The notes: a model not told the origin generated them from the letters alone. 64,000 bases of DNA from Lachnospiraceae bacterium (GCA_902363665.1 CABJAW010000005.1:1-64000); one strand, 5' to 3'; positions 17,471 to 27,352 are shown, counted from the first letter of the stretch. Translations and numbers: made by a program.

Positions 17471-20326
17471 ATGAAAAAACAGAGGATTCTGGTCGTAGAT
17501 GATTCGGCCTTAAACAGAGAGCTTCTTTCAGAGATGCTCTCTGATAATTACAAAATATGTGAAGCACAAAACGGGCAGGAAGCGGTGGAGCTTCTGGCGG
17601 ATCACTGGCGGGAATACAGTCTTGTCCTGCTTGATATCAACATGCCTGTCATGGACGGTTATGAAGTGCTGCGTTATATGAAGGCACATAACTGGCTGGA
17701 GGCACTTCCTGTAATTGCGATTTCAGCAGAAACCAGAGAGGACAATATCGGACTGGCTTATGAACTTGGTGTCAGTGATTATTTCAAGCGCCCGTTTGAT
17801 ATTTCAGCGGTACGCAGAAGAGTGCGCAATACGATCGCACTGTACGATAAAATTTCCGGAAATCTGCAGGATGCGGTGGGTATGCTGTCTGCTTTTTTTC
17901 TGCGGATCCTGAAGATCAATCTGACAACGGATTCCTATTGGGTGCTGAAAAACAGCGGAAAAGAAGAGGGCAGAAAGTTTGACCGCATTGAAAAGTTTTC
18001 GGAGCGGCTGAAAGCGTATGTGAATGAGGGATCTATTCATCCGGACGATGTGGAGGAATATCTGCAGTTTTTCGATCTGGATCGGCTCCGCAGGTATTTT
18101 TCCGATGGCAATCAGCAGATCAAGCAGCATGTCCGCTACCGGATCGGACAGGAATACCGCTGGGTGTCCATGGAGATGCTGCGCAGCACGGAGTATCAGT
18201 CGGATGAGCAGTTTACCGTGCTGTACATGAGGGATATCAATGATGACTATGTGAAGCAGCTGGATCTGGTGATGCGTCATGTGACGGATTCTTCCGGAGT
18301 AGTGACACTTAACGTTTCGCAGAACCTCTGTGTTTCAGGAAGCGGTCTGCACCGGCAGATGCGGGTAAAAAATGGACGGGAATCGATCGATACCTATATT
18401 GACAGGATTTCACAGGGAATTCTTTTCGAGAAAGACAGGGAAAATTTCTGCCGGCAGTTTTGCAGCGAAAATATGATGAAATGCTTCGAAAAAGGAGAGA
18501 ACTCGGTAACCATAGAGCAGTCGCTCCAGTGTGACCCGGAAGAGAATCTGAGAATGTACCGGATTTCGGCGGAGTTTTTCCGAAATTCCTGTTCCGATGA
18601 GATCGAAGGAGTACTGTACTTTACGGATATTACCGACCTTTACCTGTCGGATACAATGCTGAATATGCTTTATGAAAAGAGCTATGAGATGATCGCTATT
18701 ATCAATATGCGCAGAAAGACGATCGTCTCGAATTATGCGAAAAATTTCAGCATTTCCCAGTATCTCAGAGGAGGGGAGACGTATCAGGAGTTTGCGGAGA
18801 AACGTGTAAAATGCCGCGTGGCGAAAAAAGACCGCAGAATGATCGCGCATGCCGCTTCACTGGATGTGATCAGAAGCGAGCTTGAAAAGTCGGATACCTA
18901 TTCGTTTACGGTGCAGCTGTTTGATAAAAACGGGGAGGGGGACGCAAAGCTGAAACGCTGTACGTTTCTTTATCTGAATAAACCGTATCAGATCGTGTTG
19001 GCTGCGCTGGAGGATATCACAGATCTTGCAGGCCGTGATGTTCTGACCGGCGGTTACAACCGGCAGGGTTTTCTGGATCATACGAAGGAGATCCTGAAAA
19101 ATGCCGAGAAAAACGAGCAGTTTGCGGTTTTATTTTTTAACATCAAGAGCTTCAAGGCAGTGAACGAATTGTTTGGAACGGAGAAGGGTGACTCTGTGCT
19201 CAGAGATCTTTACAGAACGCTGAATACATCGGAACTGTATCCGGAAGTCACTGCGAGGATCGAGGCGGACCGGTTTGCCTGCCTGGTGCGGACAGAGAAT
19301 CTGAATTCAGGGGTGCTTACGGCGCTTTGCGAGCAGCAGCGTGCAGTACAGGGAAGAAAGACGCTGCATCTGCACCTGCGCTGCGGTGTTTTCTTTGCAG
19401 AAGACCGCACGATGCCGGTGGATGGAATGCTCAACCGCGCAAAGCTGGCAAAAAAATATATTAAAGATGAATACATCCAGCCGTATCGTGTATATGATGA
19501 GTCCATGAGCAATGCGTATCTCGACAGCGCGGAGCTGGCAGGAGAGCTGTATGAGGGAATCCAGAAAAAGCAGTTTGAGGTCTACTATCAGCCGGTGGTT
19601 GATGCAAAGACCGGAATGATCGCATCTGCAGAAGCACTGATCCGCTGGAATCACCCGGAAAAAGGGATGATCTCACCGGGAATCTTTATTCCTGCGCTGG
19701 AAGAAAGCGGCCAGATCTCAGAGCTGAGCTTTTACGTGGTGGAGCAGGTGAAAGAGCTGATCCGCACACGCCTTTTGCGCGGGAAAAAGACGGTTCCGGT
19801 CTCAATCAACCTCTCCTGGATGGATTTTTACGATGAGACGATGATAAACGGGATCATTGAGCAGCTTCAGACCGGTGAGATTCCGCGCGGCATGATCCGC
19901 TTTGAGGTGACGGAGACCTCTTATGCGGCGCTGGAAGAGAACAGGCTTGGAGTGCTGAATGCAATCCGTAAAGAGGGCGCTAAAATTTTACTGGATGATT
20001 TTGGAAGCGGTTATTCTTCGTTTGGTATGCTGCGGGATTATAATTTTGATATCCTCAAGATCGATATGAGCTTTGTGCGTAAGATTGAGACAAACACAAA
20101 AACGCGCAGTATCCTTCGCTTCCTGATCGATATGGCGCATGAAATGGGAGTTTCGCTGGTTGCAGAGGGTGCGGAGACGCAGGCACAGGTCGCATTTCTG
20201 CAGGAAAACGGCTGTGATTATATCCAGGGATATTATTATTCAAAGCCGGTGCCGGAGACAAAATTCTGCAGTCTTCTGGATAGCGGAGCGCCGCTGCCGG
20301 AGCTGGACGGACAGAATCAGGCTTGA
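17471..20326 (+). CDS. response regulator with degenerate GGDEF and intact EAL domain (c-di-GMP phosphodiesterase)
   Basis: About 951 residues. An N-terminal receiver domain has the phospho-acceptor D55 (LLDINMPVMDGYE). A long middle region (about 130-510) with PAS-like segments follows. The GGDEF domain is degenerate: the signature is EADRF at 598-602, so no cyclase activity is expected. The EAL domain keeps E721-A722-L723, NLS, FEVTETS, LDDFGSGYSS, KIDMSFV and EGAETQ, so cyclic-di-GMP hydrolysis is likely. The ATG at 17471 gives the usual KKQRILVVDD start; one at 17429 has no ribosome site. No partner kinase is adjacent. Confidence 0.9.
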   Translation: MKKQRILVVDDSALNRELLSEMLSDNYKICEAQNGQEAVELLADHWREYSLVLLDINMPVMDGYEVLRYMKAHNWLEALPVIAISAETREDNIGLAYELGVSDYFKRPFDISAVRRRVRNTIALYDKISGNLQDAVGMLSAFFLRILKINLTTDSYWVLKNSGKEEGRKFDRIEKFSERLKAYVNEGSIHPDDVEEYLQFFDLDRLRRYFSDGNQQIKQHVRYRIGQEYRWVSMEMLRSTEYQSDEQFTVLYMRDINDDYVKQLDLVMRHVTDSSGVVTLNVSQNLCVSGSGLHRQMRVKNGRESIDTYIDRISQGILFEKDRENFCRQFCSENMMKCFEKGENSVTIEQSLQCDPEENLRMYRISAEFFRNSCSDEIEGVLYFTDITDLYLSDTMLNMLYEKSYEMIAIINMRRKTIVSNYAKNFSISQYLRGGETYQEFAEKRVKCRVAKKDRRMIAHAASLDVIRSELEKSDTYSFTVQLFDKNGEGDAKLKRCTFLYLNKPYQIVLAALEDITDLAGRDVLTGGYNRQGFLDHTKEILKNAEKNEQFAVLFFNIKSFKAVNELFGTEKGDSVLRDLYRTLNTSELYPEVTARIEADRFACLVRTENLNSGVLTALCEQQRAVQGRKTLHLHLRCGVFFAEDRTMPVDGMLNRAKLAKKYIKDEYIQPYRVYDESMSNAYLDSAELAGELYEGIQKKQFEVYYQPVVDAKTGMIASAEALIRWNHPEKGMISPGIFIPALEESGQISELSFYVVEQVKELIRTRLLRGKKTVPVSINLSWMDFYDETMINGIIEQLQTGEIPRGMIRFEVTETSYAALEENRLGVLNAIRKEGAKILLDDFGSGYSSFGMLRDYNFDILKIDMSFVRKIETNTKTRSILRFLIDMAHEMGVSLVAEGAETQAQVAFLQENGCDYIQGYYYSKPVPETKFCSLLDSGAPLPELDGQNQA

Positions 20327-20351
20327 AAAACTTCAGAGACTTATATATAAT
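20323..20351 (+). promoter_or_regulatory. promoter of the trk operon
   Basis: TTGAAA at 20323-20328, overlapping the preceding stop codon, and TATAAT at 20346-20351 with a 17-bp spacer. Confidence 0.75.
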
Positions 20352-20470
20352 ACAAGATGGTATATGGTGCTGTGCGCTGTATACCATTTGTGACTTTTAT
20401 GGTTTTATACACAGCTGTCTTTTGGAACAGGTGTATGAAAGGGAAAGAAAATATAACAGAGGAAGAGAGT

Positions 20471-21829
20471 ATGAAGATTATTATTGTAGGCCTTGGTAAA
20501 GTCGGACAGACACTTGCGGCCGAACTAAGTGAAGAGGACAATGACATTACCGTCATAGACAACCGGGAGTCTGTAGTGCAGGATTTTGCAAACCAGTATG
20601 ACCTGATGGGCGTGGTCGGAAACGGATCGACGTATTCTACCCAGATCGATGCCGGGATCGAAGCAGCTGATTTGCTGATTGCAGTGACCGGCTCGGACGA
20701 GCTGAATCTGCTTTGCTGTCTGATTGCGAAAAAAGCAGGTAACTGTCACACGATCGCGCGAGTGCGCAACCCGGAATACAATAAGGAGCTTGGTTTTATC
20801 AAAGAAGAACTTGGTCTTGCGATGGTGATTAATCCGGAGTTTGCTGCAGCGGAAGAGATCGCCCGTGTGCTGAAATTTCCGTCTGCGATCGAGGTGGATT
20901 CCTTTGTACGCAGCCGTGTGGAACTGCTGAAATTCCGTGTGCCGGAGAAGTCGATTTTAAATAATATGAAGCTTTCCGATCTTTCTTCCCGCACCAGGGG
21001 AAATATCCTGATCTGTGCGATTGAGCGGGGAGATACGCTGATCATTCCGGATGGAAATACAGTGCTGCAGCCGCGTGACCGCATCTCGATCGTCGGTACT
21101 TCCTCAGAGGCAAACGAATTTTTCAGGCAGGCTGGTATCGTCTCCAATCAGGTAAAGAATATCATGATCGTCGGCGGAGGCGCGATCGCATTCTACCTCG
21201 CAAAAATGCTGATCGCTACCGGCATCCGTGTTAAAATTGTGGAAAAGGACATGCAGCGCTGTGAGAAGCTCTGCGACAGCATTCCGAAGGCAACCGTCGT
21301 CTGCGGGGATGGCACGGACCGTGATCTGCTCAAAGAGGAAGGCCTGGAGCGGTTTGAAAGCTTTGCGGCACTGACCAATATTGATGAGGAGAATGTCCTG
21401 CTTTCTCTGTATGCAAAGAAGGTAGGCGATGCGAAGGTTATTACGAAGATCAATCGTATCACGTTTGACGAGGTCATTCAGGAGCTGGATCTGGACACCG
21501 TGATCCATCCGAAAAATATCACGTCAGAACATATTATCCGTTATGTGCGCTCGATGAAAAATTCCCTGGACAGCAATGTGGAATCACTGCACCGGATCAT
21601 CAATAATAAGGCGGAGGCTCTGGAGTTTATCATCCGGGAAAAGTCAAGGGCGACGGATACTCCGCTGCAGGAGCTGAAAATCCGTAAGGGTGTACTGGTT
21701 GCGAGCATCAACCGCAAAGGGAAAGTCATCATCCCACGTGGTATGGACATGATGAAAAAGGGTGATGCAGTCATTATTATCACGCAGTTTGCAGGCCTGA
21801 ACAGCCTTGACGATATTTTAGTAAAGTAG
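20471..21829 (+). CDS. trkA: Trk potassium channel regulator TrkA
   Basis: 452 residues with two RCK modules in tandem: an NAD-binding Rossmann domain starting MKIIIVGLGKVGQTLA, its RCK-C domain, then a second Rossmann domain (MIVGGGAIAFYLAKML, about 233) and RCK-C. TrkA gates the membrane subunit in response to nucleotides. The ATG at 20471 follows GAGGAAGAG; the upstream in-frame ATG at 20357 would add 38 residues ahead of the Rossmann strand. trkH starts 10 bases after the stop. Confidence 0.95.
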   Translation: MKIIIVGLGKVGQTLAAELSEEDNDITVIDNRESVVQDFANQYDLMGVVGNGSTYSTQIDAGIEAADLLIAVTGSDELNLLCCLIAKKAGNCHTIARVRNPEYNKELGFIKEELGLAMVINPEFAAAEEIARVLKFPSAIEVDSFVRSRVELLKFRVPEKSILNNMKLSDLSSRTRGNILICAIERGDTLIIPDGNTVLQPRDRISIVGTSSEANEFFRQAGIVSNQVKNIMIVGGGAIAFYLAKMLIATGIRVKIVEKDMQRCEKLCDSIPKATVVCGDGTDRDLLKEEGLERFESFAALTNIDEENVLLSLYAKKVGDAKVITKINRITFDEVIQELDLDTVIHPKNITSEHIIRYVRSMKNSLDSNVESLHRIINNKAEALEFIIREKSRATDTPLQELKIRKGVLVASINRKGKVIIPRGMDMMKKGDAVIIITQFAGLNSLDDILVK

Positions 21830-21839
21830 GTGCAGGTCG

Positions 21840-23276
21840 ATGAATTATGGAATAATATTTTATGTGATCGGCTGGGTGCTGAATTTTGAGGCGGCATTCA
21901 TGTTGCCGTCGTGTATCACCGCGTTTGTGTATCACGAGCGGGAGGGGCTGGCACTGGCCGCGGTTGCGGCAGTAAGCCTGCTTGCAGGACTTCTGATTAT
22001 CCGGAAAAAGCCGAAGAGCATGTCGATGTACGCAAGAGAAGGATTTGTGACAGTAGCGCTGTGCTGGATCATTATGAGTGCGGTCGGTGCGCTTCCGTTT
22101 GTACTTGCAGGCGCGATCCCATCCTACATAGATGCGATTTTTGAGACCGTTTCCGGATTTACGACGACCGGTTCCAGTATCCTGCCGGAGGTCGAGTCCA
22201 TGGCGCACTGCCTGCTGTTCTGGCGGAGCTTTACGCACTGGATCGGCGGTATGGGCGTGCTTGTTTTTGTCATGGCAGTGCTTCCGCTTGCAGGCGGCAC
22301 GAACATGTATATGATGAAGGCGGAGAGCCCGGGCCCGTCGGTCGGAAAGCTGGTGCCGCGGGTAAAGCGCACAGCAGTTATTTTGTATGGCATGTATGTG
22401 GGGCTCAGTATTCTGCAGCTTGTATTTTTACTGGCAGGAAAGATGCCGGTATTTGATGCGCTGGTAACGATGTTCGGAACGGCCGGTACCGGTGGTTTCG
22501 GGATCAAAAATGACAGTATGGGCAGTTATTCGCCGTATATCCAGTGGGTCGTGACGGTCTTTATGATCCTGTTCGGCGTGAATTTCAATCTGTATTATCT
22601 GCTGCTGAAGAAAAAATGGAAGTCCGCAGCCTCCTCAACCGAAGTGCGGGTCTATTTCTCGATCATCCTTATTTCAATTGCGCTGATTACGGTTAATATC
22701 GCGCCGTTGTTTTCAAATATATGGGAATCTTTGCGCCATGCGGCGTTCCAGGTGGGAACGATCATCACAACGACCGGATTTGCCACGACGGATTTTGACC
22801 TGTGGCCGTCTTTTTCCAAGACGATCCTTGTGCTGCTGATGTTTATCGGAGCGTGCGCCGGCAGCACGGGCGGCGGAATCAAGGTATCCCGTATCGTGAT
22901 CCTGTTTAAATCCATACAGAAAGAGCTTGATGTGATTGCACATCCGCACAATGTCAAGAAGCTGAAGATGGACGGGCGGATGATTGAGCATAGTGTACTG
23001 CGCTCAGTGAATGTTTTTATTGTCTCTTACGTAATGGTTTTTGCAGTGTCGGTGCTGCTGATCTCAATCGATAATTTTGATTTTACGACGAATTTCACGG
23101 CAGTGGCGGCAACGATGAACAACATCGGACCGGGTCTTGCGATGGTTGGGCCGACGCAGAACTTCGGAATGTTCTCCGATTTTTCGAAGGTCGTCCTGAT
23201 TATCGACATGCTTGCGGGAAGACTGGAGCTGTTTCCGCTGCTGATCCTGTTTGCAAGAGATACGTGGACGAAATAG
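21840..23276 (+). CDS. trkH: TrkH-family potassium uptake channel
   Basis: 478 residues, polytopic, with four pore-loop repeats; the selectivity-filter glycines appear in SGFTTTGSS, GTAGTGGFG, TTTGFATTD and the late NNIGPG. It forms the K+ conducting subunit with TrkA as the cytosolic gate. The second half has the TrkH-typical GACAGSTGGGIKVSR segment. Pairing with a two-RCK TrkA supports the Trk rather than Ktr type. It is followed by a terminator. Confidence 0.95.
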   Translation: MNYGIIFYVIGWVLNFEAAFMLPSCITAFVYHEREGLALAAVAAVSLLAGLLIIRKKPKSMSMYAREGFVTVALCWIIMSAVGALPFVLAGAIPSYIDAIFETVSGFTTTGSSILPEVESMAHCLLFWRSFTHWIGGMGVLVFVMAVLPLAGGTNMYMMKAESPGPSVGKLVPRVKRTAVILYGMYVGLSILQLVFLLAGKMPVFDALVTMFGTAGTGGFGIKNDSMGSYSPYIQWVVTVFMILFGVNFNLYYLLLKKKWKSAASSTEVRVYFSIILISIALITVNIAPLFSNIWESLRHAAFQVGTIITTTGFATTDFDLWPSFSKTILVLLMFIGACAGSTGGGIKVSRIVILFKSIQKELDVIAHPHNVKKLKMDGRMIEHSVLRSVNVFIVSYVMVFAVSVLLISIDNFDFTTNFTAVAATMNNIGPGLAMVGPTQNFGMFSDFSKVVLIIDMLAGRLELFPLLILFARDTWTK

Positions 23277-23297
23277 AATGGCGACAGCTGTTTTTTG

Positions 23298-23334
23298 CTT
23301 GGCAGAAGAATAAAAATCTGCCAGGTTTTTTATT
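23298..23334 (+). terminator. terminator of the trk operon
   Basis: CTTGGCAGA pairs with TCTGCCAGG across an A-rich loop and is followed by a run of T. Confidence 0.85.
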
Positions 23335-23356
23335 TGCTGCGGGCAGAAGAGGAGGG

Positions 23357-23385
23357 TTGCGCGAGACGAACAGGTGTGTTAAAAT
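23357..23385 (+). promoter_or_regulatory. promoter of the NlpC/P60 gene
   Basis: TTGCGC at 23357-23362 and TAAAAT at 23380-23385 with a 17-bp spacer. Confidence 0.5.
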
Positions 23386-23446
23386 GGGGAGTCAGAGGAG
23401 CACTCAGAAACTGATTCGAATAGTGACAGGGGAGATGGGAATCAGA

Positions 23447-25129
23447 ATGTATAAAAAGAAATTACTTGTAATTGGTTTGTGCGCTGTTCTTGCGGGAGCG
23501 TCTGTTTCAGCAGGCGGAGCAAACGGAAGCATTGGAAAGGCCGCATCGCCTGCGGAGGAAACAATGCCGGATGAGGCTGTCGTGCAGGCGGAAGAGCCGG
23601 CTGTCACAGCGGAAGCACCGGCGGAGACGCAGGTGGCAACAGAGCCGCCGCAGACGCAGGCACAGGAGACGGAGCCGCCGCAGACACAGGCTCCGGAAAC
23701 ACAGCCGCCACAGACAGAGCCACCGCAGACAGAACCGCCGCAGACAGAGCCGCCGCAGACGGAGACACAGCCGGTAACGGAGCCGCCGCAGACGGAGACA
23801 CAGCCGGTGACGGAGCCGCCGCAGACGGAGACACAGCCGGTGACGGAGCCGCCGCAGACGGAGACACAGCCAGTGACGGAGCCGCCGCAGACAGAGACAC
23901 AGCCAGTGACGGAACCACAGACAGAGGAGCCGACAGAGACAGAGACGGAGCCGCAGACACAGGAGCCGACGGAGACCGAAACCGAGACGGAATCCGAGAC
24001 AGACCCGGAGACGGAGTCAGAGATGGAATCCGAGACATCGGAATTTGGTACAAATGAAGAGCTGATCGCACATCAGCAGATCGTGATTCCGCCGGATATT
24101 GTGCTGGAATTCCGTTTTACCCAGGTGGACAAAGATTATGCACTTATTTCGAATAAAAACGGTGCATCCGTCTATGAAGAAAAAGCAGAGACTGCGCGTG
24201 AGGTCGGAGTACTGGAATATTATGGCCTGTGCTATATCCTGGAAGATGGAGCAGACGGCTGGTATTATGTGGAGTCCGGAAATGTCAGAGGCTTTGTGAA
24301 AGCAGACGATGTGACAACCGGAGAGGCTGCGGATCGGATTGTAAAGGTAAAAGGCCTGGATGAACTTCCGGAGGCAAGGCTTACTGTGGCACGCACGGAA
24401 AACAGCGCCTATACGTACACCCATACGACGGTGCAGGAAGTTCTGGCAGACAAGGATTACGCACTGGCCGCGCAGCCGCTGAACATTTACGAGCAGCGCA
24501 AAGACAGTGCGCGTGTGACCGGTACGCTGGAAAAGGACGGGCTGTGTTACCTGCTGGCTGACAAAGAGAAAGACTGGATCTTTGTAGAGTCCGGCGATGT
24601 GAGAGGATTTGTAAAGAAGAGTGATCTGGTGACCGGCAGTGCGGCAGCACAGAAGGTGGAAGCCGCTGGTGAAAATAATCTGTCGAAGGCAGATCTTCAG
24701 ATCGAGCCGGAAGACAATAAGTCCTGTTATTATACGCTGACCTCGGTGCAGAAAGCATCGCAGGAAGCAAAGACACGCGAGGCGATCGTCAATTTTGCCC
24801 TGCAGTTTGTCGGAAATCCATACGTATGGGGCGGTACAAGCCTGACAAACGGTTGTGACTGTTCCGGATTCGTCATGAGCGTCTATGCGAACTTCGGTTA
24901 TTCCTTGCCGCGTGTGGCGGATGCACAGTCGGTATACGGCATGCAGATTCCGGTATCCTCGGCACAGCCGGGAGACCTGATCTTCTATGCACGAAACGGA
25001 TACGTATACCATGTAAGTATGTACATCGGCGGAGGCCAGGTCGTACATGCGGCAGGACGCCAGTACGGCATCATCACTTCGGGTATCAGCGGAAACGCAG
25101 TATGGGCGACGAGGCTGATTGGGGCATAA
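23447..25129 (+). CDS. secreted NlpC/P60 peptidoglycan hydrolase with SH3 domains and Pro/Thr/Glu repeat linker
   Basis: About 560 residues. A signal peptide (about 1-25) is followed by an acidic linker (about 40-200) that includes near-perfect 11-residue repeats TQPVTEPPQTE encoded by 33-bp DNA repeats at about 23765-23930. Two bacterial SH3-like domains (about 225-300 and 340-420) follow, then a C-terminal NlpC/P60 domain with C472 (CDCSGF), H522 (YHVSMYIG) and H534 (VVHAAG). Such enzymes cut the gamma-D-Glu-diaminopimelate bond in peptide stems. The ATG at 23447 is chosen for the signal peptide; AGGGGAG lies 12 bases upstream. The long frames antisense to the repeats are artefacts of composition. 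Confidence 0.92.
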   Translation: MYKKKLLVIGLCAVLAGASVSAGGANGSIGKAASPAEETMPDEAVVQAEEPAVTAEAPAETQVATEPPQTQAQETEPPQTQAPETQPPQTEPPQTEPPQTEPPQTETQPVTEPPQTETQPVTEPPQTETQPVTEPPQTETQPVTEPPQTETQPVTEPQTEEPTETETEPQTQEPTETETETESETDPETESEMESETSEFGTNEELIAHQQIVIPPDIVLEFRFTQVDKDYALISNKNGASVYEEKAETAREVGVLEYYGLCYILEDGADGWYYVESGNVRGFVKADDVTTGEAADRIVKVKGLDELPEARLTVARTENSAYTYTHTTVQEVLADKDYALAAQPLNIYEQRKDSARVTGTLEKDGLCYLLADKEKDWIFVESGDVRGFVKKSDLVTGSAAAQKVEAAGENNLSKADLQIEPEDNKSCYYTLTSVQKASQEAKTREAIVNFALQFVGNPYVWGGTSLTNGCDCSGFVMSVYANFGYSLPRVADAQSVYGMQIPVSSAQPGDLIFYARNGYVYHVSMYIGGGQVVHAAGRQYGIITSGISGNAVWATRLIGA

Positions 25130-25166
25130 GACGGAATGCCGGTAAAATGAAAGAAAAAGGAAGCAG

Positions 25167-25191
25167 AAAGCGGATTGCGAATATCCGCTTT
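25167..25191. repeat. 25-bp REP-like palindrome, copy 2
   Basis: AAAGCGGAT and ATCCGCTTT flank TGCGAAT, just after the NlpC/P60 gene. Confidence 0.8.
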
Positions 25192-25213
25192 GACATACGT
25201 TTCACGAAATAAG

Positions 25214-25258
25214 AAAGCGACTGTACAGGGGAAAGATCCCTGGTACAGTCGCTTTTTT
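25214..25258. terminator. terminator between convergent genes
   Basis: AAAGCGACTGTACAGGG pairs with CCTGGTACAGTCGCTTT and is followed by TTTT. It ends the NlpC/P60 transcript and can also serve the convergent CBS-domain gene. Confidence 0.85.
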
Positions 25259-25305
25259 ATGGTGTTGCAGTTAATCTTGATGCTTTCCTGCAGTTTATTT
25301 CAGGC

Positions 25306-26622
25306 TCAGCTCGCAGGTCTGTTTTCCTGTTTGTCTGCCTCGTTTTGCTCAGTACTTTTGTCCGCGTCCGCTGGCGGCAGTATCAGCCGCACATGTTCAA
25401 TTCGGTTTTTCTCCATCTTATCGACCGTCAGGACAATGCCGTCCTTTGTTGTGACGGATTCTGATTCGGTTGGCAGGTGATCAAGCATTTCAATGATCAG
25501 TCCGCCGATGGAGTCATATTCCTCTGAAGAAAGTTTCAGGTCAAGCGCATCGTTGATGTCGTCGAGCTTGACAGAGCCTTCGATCAGGTATTCCCGGTCA
25601 GAGAGCTTTTTGATCCATTCTTCCTCGTCCTCGTCGTATTCATCGCGGATGTCGCCGACGATCTCCTCCAGAAGGTCTTCCAGAGAGATCATGCCGACCG
25701 ACGCGCCGTATTCGTCGAGAACGATCGAGATGCTGACAGAATTTTTCTGCATTTCCAGAAGCAGCTCAGAGGTCTTTTTGTATTCATAAGTAAAGTACGG
25801 TTCGTACATGATGTCTGTCACGCGGAAGTTTTCATTGTTGTCACAGAAAAAGAAATCCTTGATATTTAAAATTCCGGTGATATTGTCGCGGTCGTCCCGG
25901 TAGACGGGAAGGCGCGTATATTTCTCTGCGCGGAAAACTTCCAGAACCTCCTGATAGGTGGAGGTTTCGCTGATCGTGACCATATCCGCACGTGGAACCA
26001 TGACGTCTTTGGCCTGTGAATCGCCAAAATCCACAACGTTGTAGATCATTTCACGTTCTTCTTTTTCGATGACACCGTCCTTATGGCTGACATCGACGAT
26101 CGTGCGCAGCTCCATCTCTGTCATCGGGTTCATGGAACTGTCCGTGCTCACATGCAGCAGATGGAGAAAGAACCGACAGACGGTATTGATGATAAAAATG
26201 ACAGGTGTCATGATTTTCATCAGAACCATGATGATGGAAGCGTAGGCGAGTGCCATTTTTTCAGAGTTTGCGGCGGCCAGCGTTTTCGGTGTGATTTCAC
26301 CGAAGATCAGGACAACAACGGTAAGGATCGCGGTCACGATACCGACACTTCCATTACCGAAAAATTTGATCGCAAAAGCGGTGGCGAGAGAAGCGGTCAG
26401 GTTGTTGACCAGGTTGTTGCCGATGAGGATCGCGCTTAAAAGTTTGGATGGATTTTCCTTGATTTTCAGCGCGGTTGCGGCACGCCTGCTGCCTTCCTCT
26501 GCGAGCGCCTGCAGTTTGATCGTGTTGACCGTGGTCAGCGAGGTCTCAGCAGACGAGAAGAATGCGGAAAGAAATACAAGAATTAACAGCGCCAATAGTT
26601 GTATGGCGTCATCAGAAGCCAA
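25306..26622 (-). CDS. CorC/TlyC-like membrane protein (DUF21-CBS-CBS-CorC_HlyC)
   Basis: 438 residues with the HlyC/CorC layout: a CNNM/DUF21 membrane domain (about 1-190, LSAFFSSAETSLTTVN, IFGEITPKTLAA), two CBS domains (about 205-330, MVPRADMVTI and IVLDEYGASVGMISLEDLLEEIVGDI) and a C-terminal CorC_HlyC domain. Although named for haemolysin, this family is implicated in Mg2+ or other divalent cation export. The start is TTG at 26622, preceded on the minus strand by AAAGGAGATGATC. The tail is hydrophilic and asparagine/glutamate-rich. Confidence 0.92.
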   Translation of the reverse strand: MASDDAIQLLALLILVFLSAFFSSAETSLTTVNTIKLQALAEEGSRRAATALKIKENPSKLLSAILIGNNLVNNLTASLATAFAIKFFGNGSVGIVTAILTVVVLIFGEITPKTLAAANSEKMALAYASIIMVLMKIMTPVIFIINTVCRFFLHLLHVSTDSSMNPMTEMELRTIVDVSHKDGVIEKEEREMIYNVVDFGDSQAKDVMVPRADMVTISETSTYQEVLEVFRAEKYTRLPVYRDDRDNITGILNIKDFFFCDNNENFRVTDIMYEPYFTYEYKKTSELLLEMQKNSVSISIVLDEYGASVGMISLEDLLEEIVGDIRDEYDEDEEEWIKKLSDREYLIEGSVKLDDINDALDLKLSSEEYDSIGGLIIEMLDHLPTESESVTTKDGIVLTVDKMEKNRIEHVRLILPPADADKSTEQNEADKQENRPAS

Positions 26623-26926
26623 AAGATCATCTCCTTTATCGTTTATAATATGTATGTGTGTTTCTGGCTGTTACGGTGAATCATACAATAATTTACGATA
26701 AAAAGCAATGAAAAATAAATGAAATTTTATTTGCCGGATATGCCATAGCGACGAAATGAAACGTATTTTGGAGGCTGATTCTCACCGGCAGCTTCTATTT
26801 CCAGAGAAAAGAGCATAGAAATGAAGCAGATATGGAAGAGGGAGCATAGTCAAAAATCATTCGCCGCAGAAGAGGATTTGCGGGATGATTTTTCACAGAT
26901 ACTCCGGATGCAGAAAGGTGAAAAAT

Positions 26927-27325
26927 ATGGGGACTGGTGTGGAAAACGGGATCGGACAGCTTCGAAAAGGCGGAAAAGGAATCGGGAGATTTGCTGTGGC
27001 GCTCATTGTGGCGTATGTCATTACAGTACTTGCCCTGTTTGGAATTGCATTTGTAATGCTGAAGCTGCAGCCGGATGCGGGGACGACGGAGCTTCTGATC
27101 CTTGGGGTTTATGCTCTTTCATGTTTTGCAGGCGGCTGGTACGCGGGAAAACGGGCAGGAAAACGGAAGTTCCTTCAGGGACTGTTGGTGGGAATTCTGT
27201 ATTTTGCCCTTCTGTTTCTGATTTCAGGAATGGGAGAGCGGGAGATTCAGTCTGACCTGGCCAGTGGAGGACTTGCGTGCCTTCTGTGCGCAGCCGGCGG
27301 CATGCTTGGCGGCATGCTGGCCTGA
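26927..27325 (+). CDS. TIGR04086-family membrane protein
   Basis: About 132 residues with four predicted membrane segments (VALIVAYVITVLALFG, LILGVYALSCFAGGWYAG, GLLVGILYFALLFLIS and a glycine-rich last helix). It matches the small TIGR04086/DUF3792 membrane family of Firmicutes, whose function is unknown. AAAGGTG precedes the ATG at 26927; an in-frame upstream ATG at 26885 lacks one. The region 26640-26926 holds no other gene I can support. Confidence 0.75.
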   Translation: MGTGVENGIGQLRKGGKGIGRFAVALIVAYVITVLALFGIAFVMLKLQPDAGTTELLILGVYALSCFAGGWYAGKRAGKRKFLQGLLVGILYFALLFLISGMGEREIQSDLASGGLACLLCAAGGMLGGMLA

Positions 27326-27352
27326 AAACGGCAGAAAAACTTTTTCTTTTCA

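Noticed and set aside
23765..23930. possible CRISPR array
   Set aside because: The 33-bp units are contiguous, in frame and without spacers; they are coding tandem repeats.
23604..24071. 155-codon Ser/Pro/Ala-rich frame opposite the 33-bp repeats
   Set aside because: Its composition simply mirrors the CCG/CAG-rich repeats on the other strand.
24017..25048. 343-codon open frame antisense to the NlpC/P60 gene
   Set aside because: It is a shadow of the sense codon usage; the sense frame has signal peptide, SH3 and catalytic motifs, while the antisense frame has no family signature or ribosome site.
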